53,959 nt of DNA from Bryobacterales bacterium (GTDB taxonomy: Bacteria; Acidobacteriota; Terriglobia; Bryobacterales; Bryobacteraceae). Shown in pieces: positions 51,323 through 53,959 of the stretch. The translations under genes and the position numbers were made by a program. Position 1 is the stretch's first letter. Each line of letters begins with the position of its first letter. Where the stretch lies: positions 1 to 53,959 of the forward strand of contig CANFEY010000030.1 in NCBI GenBank assembly GCA_947446025.1, read 5' to 3'. The notes beneath the pieces were generated by a model. The model did not search any database, was not told the origin of the DNA, and saw only the letters and a program-made list of their open reading frames with translations.

Positions 51323-52939
51323 TTACTCCGGCAACGCAAACGTAAACAACGCACTCCCCGCCGCCACCGCCACAAACTGCCGCGCCCCCACCCGATACGT
51401 GATCGGAGCCGACGTCACCTGCCCCCCCAACTGCGCCCGCCACAACTGCTTGCCCGTGCGTGCATCCAGCGCGTAGAAGTAGCCTTCCCTGCCCCCCGCG
51501 AACAGCACATCAGACGCCGTGGTCAGCACACCCGCGTCCGTGACATCGGTCATCGGGAACTCCCACTTCTTCTCACCCGTCAACGGATCAATCGCCGTGA
51601 TCGCCCCCGACCCATCCACCTCCGCGCGCGTGTTGATCAAGTTGCGCCGCAGCCCCGGAACCTCCGACCTCGGAGCGCCCCCCGTGAACCGCTGCCCCGC
51701 CTCGTACTCAATTGGAAACTTCGTGTAGATCGACCAGTAGTTCGCCCAAGTCGGAATGTAGAACAGTTTCGTGCTCAAGCTGTACGACGACGAATACCAG
51801 TTGGTCGAGCCCTGCACCCCCGGGTAAACTTGCACGCCTTCGCGCGTCGGCATCTTGGATGCGTCCACCATCGGCCGACCCTTCGCATCCAGCCCCGTCG
51901 CCCAAGTCACTCTCGAGAAAGGAGCGCCCCGCAGAAATTCGCCGGTCGTGCGGTCCAGCACGTAGAAGAAGCCGTTGCGATTCGCCCAGAACATCGCCTT
52001 GCGCGCGCGCCCCTGCCAATCGATATCCGCCAGCACCGGAATCTGCACCGAATCGTAATCCCACACATCGTGCGGCGTAAATTGGAAGTGCCACTTCAGC
52101 TTGCCGCTATCCGCATCCAGCGCCACCACCGAATCACTATAGAGGTTGTCACCCGGCCGCTCCTCGTCGTTATAGTCAGGACCCGGATTCCCAATCCCCC
52201 AATACGTCAAATTCGTGTCCGGATCATAAGAACCCGTGATCCACACCGACGCGCCCCCATGCTTCCACGAATCGCCCTTCCAACCCGCAAAGCCCGGTTC
52301 CCCCGGAGCAGGGATCGTGTAGAAGCGCCAAGCCTCCTTACCCGTCTTCGCATCCAGCGCCGCAATGAATCCGCGGATGCCGTATTCCCCGCCCGCAGTG
52401 CCGACGATCACCTTGTCCTTGATGACCAGCGGAGCCAGCGTAATCGCATACCCCAACGTCGGCTCGGCCACGGAAATGTTCCACAGCACCTTCCCGCTCA
52501 CCCGGTCCAGCGCAACCACATGCCCGTCAATCGTCCCCATGAACAGCGAATCGCCCAGGATGCCCAGCCCCCGATTCACCAGCCCACAACACAGCCGCGA
52601 AGAGGAAGCAGGCGTGTAACTGTAACTCCAGAACACCCGGCCCGACAGCGGATCAACCGCGAGCACATCGTTCGGTGCCTGCGTCAGATACATGATGCCG
52701 TCGACCACCAACGGAGTCGTCTCAAACTTCTCAAGCGAGCGCACCTGCAGCACCCACTCCTGCCGCAGCGTAGGCGCGTTGGCAGGAGTGATCTGCGCAA
52801 GCGTGCTGTAACGCTGGCTAGAGTATGAGCCGTTGTACGTCAACCAATTCTGCGGCTCTTCCGTGGCGCGGACCAGGCGGTCCGGCGTCACCTGCGCCAG
52901 CGCCATCAGCGGAAGAAAAACGAGGATTGCACGGACCAT
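51323..52939 (-). CDS. PQQ-dependent dehydrogenase, lanthanide-type signature
   Basis: A 538-residue quinoprotein with signal peptide (1-15) and eight-bladed propeller. It has the vicinal disulfide C117-C118 (RLCCG) at the PQQ site, the metal ligands E185 (GGEYG) and N251 (GIGNPG), the catalytic D294 in HDVWDYD, and D296 two residues on, which in XoxF and PedH type enzymes coordinates a lanthanide. It would oxidise an alcohol or aldehyde in the periplasm and pass electrons to cytochrome c. Its gene ends one base after the cytochrome gene's stop. Confidence 0.93.
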   Translation of the reverse strand: MVRAILVFLPLMALAQVTPDRLVRATEEPQNWLTYNGSYSSQRYSTLAQITPANAPTLRQEWVLQVRSLEKFETTPLVVDGIMYLTQAPNDVLAVDPLSGRVFWSYSYTPASSSRLCCGLVNRGLGILGDSLFMGTIDGHVVALDRVSGKVLWNISVAEPTLGYAITLAPLVIKDKVIVGTAGGEYGIRGFIAALDAKTGKEAWRFYTIPAPGEPGFAGWKGDSWKHGGASVWITGSYDPDTNLTYWGIGNPGPDYNDEERPGDNLYSDSVVALDADSGKLKWHFQFTPHDVWDYDSVQIPVLADIDWQGRARKAMFWANRNGFFYVLDRTTGEFLRGAPFSRVTWATGLDAKGRPMVDASKMPTREGVQVYPGVQGSTNWYSSSYSLSTKLFYIPTWANYWSIYTKFPIEYEAGQRFTGGAPRSEVPGLRRNLINTRAEVDGSGAITAIDPLTGEKKWEFPMTDVTDAGVLTTASDVLFAGGREGYFYALDARTGKQLWRAQLGGQVTSAPITYRVGARQFVAVAAGSALFTFALPE

Positions 52940-52940
52940 C

Positions 52941-53687
52941 TTAGTTACCCCTCAAAGTTGTCAAGTAAGCAAGCACATCAGCACGCTCAGCCGGAGTGAG
53001 GCGGTCACCATAAGAAGGCATCGATGAAGTAGCTTCGCGTGTCAGGCTGCGCAGCGAATCCTTGCGCAGACTTTGGAACTTGCCCGCCTGATCCAGCAGT
53101 TGCACCGAGTGCGAGTCTTCGTTCAACACGCGTCCCCGAATGGTGGATCCAGCTTGGGTGACAGCAGTCAGGGTCGCGTTCTGCGAAAGAACTTCGGCCC
53201 CGGGATCGAGCAGCGAACGTTCCAGAGCGGCAATACGCCGCAGCAGCCCGACCTCGCTGAGGTTGGGTCCCAAGAACGCGCCTCTATCGCCCACCCGATG
53301 GCAGCTCAGACAGTCACCCTTGCCCGCGAACAACCCCTGCCCCCGAGCAGCACTCCCCGCCGACCCACTTCGCGGCGGCGCCGTGCGCAGCGAGTTGATG
53401 TAGGCCACAATCGTGAACACCTCCCGCGGCCGCAACGCATTCGGCGGCATCGCCGTCCCCGGCAGCCCGCTCTGCATGATCGAGGCAAGCAGATCGTCAT
53501 TGGTGGCCCGCCGCAAATTGGGCCGGCTCAGATCCGCCGTAGCCATCGCATTGCCCTCAGCCCCATGGCACTGCGCGCAAAAATTCCCGAAGTACCGCGC
53601 TCCTTCTTCAATATCAACCGGCGTAATATCGTGCTGTTGCCCGAAAGCGGAGGCAGCTAAAAGCACAGTGACGCAATAAATTCTCAT
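52941..53687 (-). CDS. Di-haem cytochrome c, partner of the PQQ dehydrogenase
   Basis: A 248-residue exported protein with signal peptide (1-16) and two haem motifs, CAQCHG (about 37-42) and CLSCHR (about 126-131), each with a candidate axial Met (TAMPPNAL; SSMPSYGD). A middle segment (VTQAGSTIRGRVLNEDSHSVQLLD) resembles the haem-binding extension seen in some planctomycete and acidobacterial cytochromes. It precedes the PQQ dehydrogenase on the minus strand with a 1-bp gap, so it is the likely electron acceptor of that enzyme. Confidence 0.9.
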   Translation of the reverse strand: MRIYCVTVLLAASAFGQQHDITPVDIEEGARYFGNFCAQCHGAEGNAMATADLSRPNLRRATNDDLLASIMQSGLPGTAMPPNALRPREVFTIVAYINSLRTAPPRSGSAGSAARGQGLFAGKGDCLSCHRVGDRGAFLGPNLSEVGLLRRIAALERSLLDPGAEVLSQNATLTAVTQAGSTIRGRVLNEDSHSVQLLDQAGKFQSLRKDSLRSLTREATSSMPSYGDRLTPAERADVLAYLTTLRGN

Positions 53688-53760
53688 AGCGAATCCATAC
53701 GAGTCTACCAGCCCGTAGCACCCCGCAAAAGGGGACTGGCTCGAGTCTCGCCACCTTCCG

Positions 53761-53798
53761 CACTGAACCGCGACCGTAAGGAAGCGGCCAGACGCTCC
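53761..53798. repeat. Single arm of the dispersed palindromic repeat (copy 3)
   Basis: This 38-bp segment is one arm of the repeat at 7728-7868 and 37056-37190 (core GACCGTAAGGAAGC on plus). No second arm is seen in this stretch; its other arm may be lost or be cut by the contig end. The rest of 53688-53836 shows no gene. Confidence 0.7.
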
Positions 53799-53836
53799 AA
53801 TCCAATATCAGCCCCCAAGCTAGATCCACCGAGCCA

Positions 53837-53959
53837 CCCCTCCGTGCCAACATGAGTGAGACACTCCTCGACCGCTAATTACCGAGCAGGGCGAGAAAGA
53901 ATTTCATCCATGAACAACCATAAGGTTCCGGCGCCAGCGGTATTGCTGCCGGTGGGACG
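53837..53959 (-). repeat. Right copy of 123-bp terminal inverted repeat
   Basis: Exact reverse complement of 27-149. The window ends at the outer boundary of the repeat. No gene can be assigned to it. Confidence 0.95.

Noticed and set aside
51275-52828. 517-codon plus-strand open frame
   Set aside because: It is the antisense shadow of the PQQ dehydrogenase; the product is a long Arg/Pro-rich sequence.
53614-53853. 79-codon minus-strand frame over the right end
   Set aside because: It runs through the palindromic repeat arm into the terminal repeat and partly overlaps the cytochrome gene, so it is a repeat translation.
1-53959. tRNA, rRNA, integrase or transposase genes that would mark an island
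   Set aside because: I saw no rRNA-like segment, no cloverleaf with a CCA end and no DDE or integrase motif. The terminal repeats therefore cannot be assigned to a known mobile element.

Overview
This 54 kb window looks like one contig from an Acidobacteriota genome, most likely the Solibacter/Bryobacter group. The markers are a 'soil-associated' TIGR03435-type protein, an NHL-repeat protein ending in a Solibacter-type TIGR03437 domain, an Oar-like TonB-dependent receptor, several exported proteins with the 'PDLSGVW' motif, and dispersed palindromic repeats. Genes are GC-rich and packed tightly, often with ATGA overlaps. I see no rRNA, tRNA, CRISPR array or transposase. The first and last 123 bp of unique sequence are perfect reverse complements (27-149 and 53837-53959), so the contig ends in copies of one repeat or in an assembly fold-back.

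Layout. 0.36-4.5 kb: a secreted protein, an MFS transporter with a propeller protein, and a SprT-like metallopeptidase. 4.5-10.2 kb: ubiX, then an OLD-like ATPase plus DUF4276 cassette of lower GC (a defence candidate), then pheA, thrC and a zinc alcohol dehydrogenase. 10.3-13.1 kb: a minus-strand run of an HU/IHF protein, a site-2 protease, a glycosyltransferase and a prepilin peptidase. 13.1-19.8 kb: a GGCT-fold protein, the TonB-dependent receptor, an O-antigen ligase, a VIT-type transporter, a tiny Cys-rich exported peptide and the TIGR03435 protein. 19.9-23.3 kb: an isoquinoline-oxidoreductase-like molybdoenzyme pair flanked by two paralogous small exported proteins. 23.3-24.5 kb: a wHTH/nucleotidyltransferase pair resembling a toxin-antitoxin operon; the nucleotidyltransferase is frameshifted and a strong palindromic operator lies upstream. 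24.6-33.0 kb: exported redox and catabolic genes (GMC oxidoreductase, sulfite-oxidase-like cytochrome, DUF6152, PDLSGVW proteins, an exported DapA-like lyase, dienelactone hydrolase). 33-37 kb: a deoxyhypusine-synthase-like protein, the NHL/TIGR03437 protein and a YceH homologue.

37.2-49.8 kb is one respiratory operon on the minus strand: alternative complex III (ActABCDEF), a small membrane protein, a Sco copper chaperone and a caa3-type, A2-class cytochrome oxidase (subunits II, I, III, IV). Together they would carry electrons from quinol to oxygen without a bc1 complex. A divergent histidine kinase lies upstream. 51.3-53.7 kb encodes a PQQ dehydrogenase with a lanthanide-type Asp signature and its di-haem cytochrome c.

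Points most worth a second look: the ATPase/DUF4276 cassette, the Cys-rich 43-residue peptide, the decayed toxin-antitoxin pair with its operator, the exported DapA-like gene cluster, several probably leaderless promoters, and palindromic repeats that supply the stop codons of neighbouring genes.
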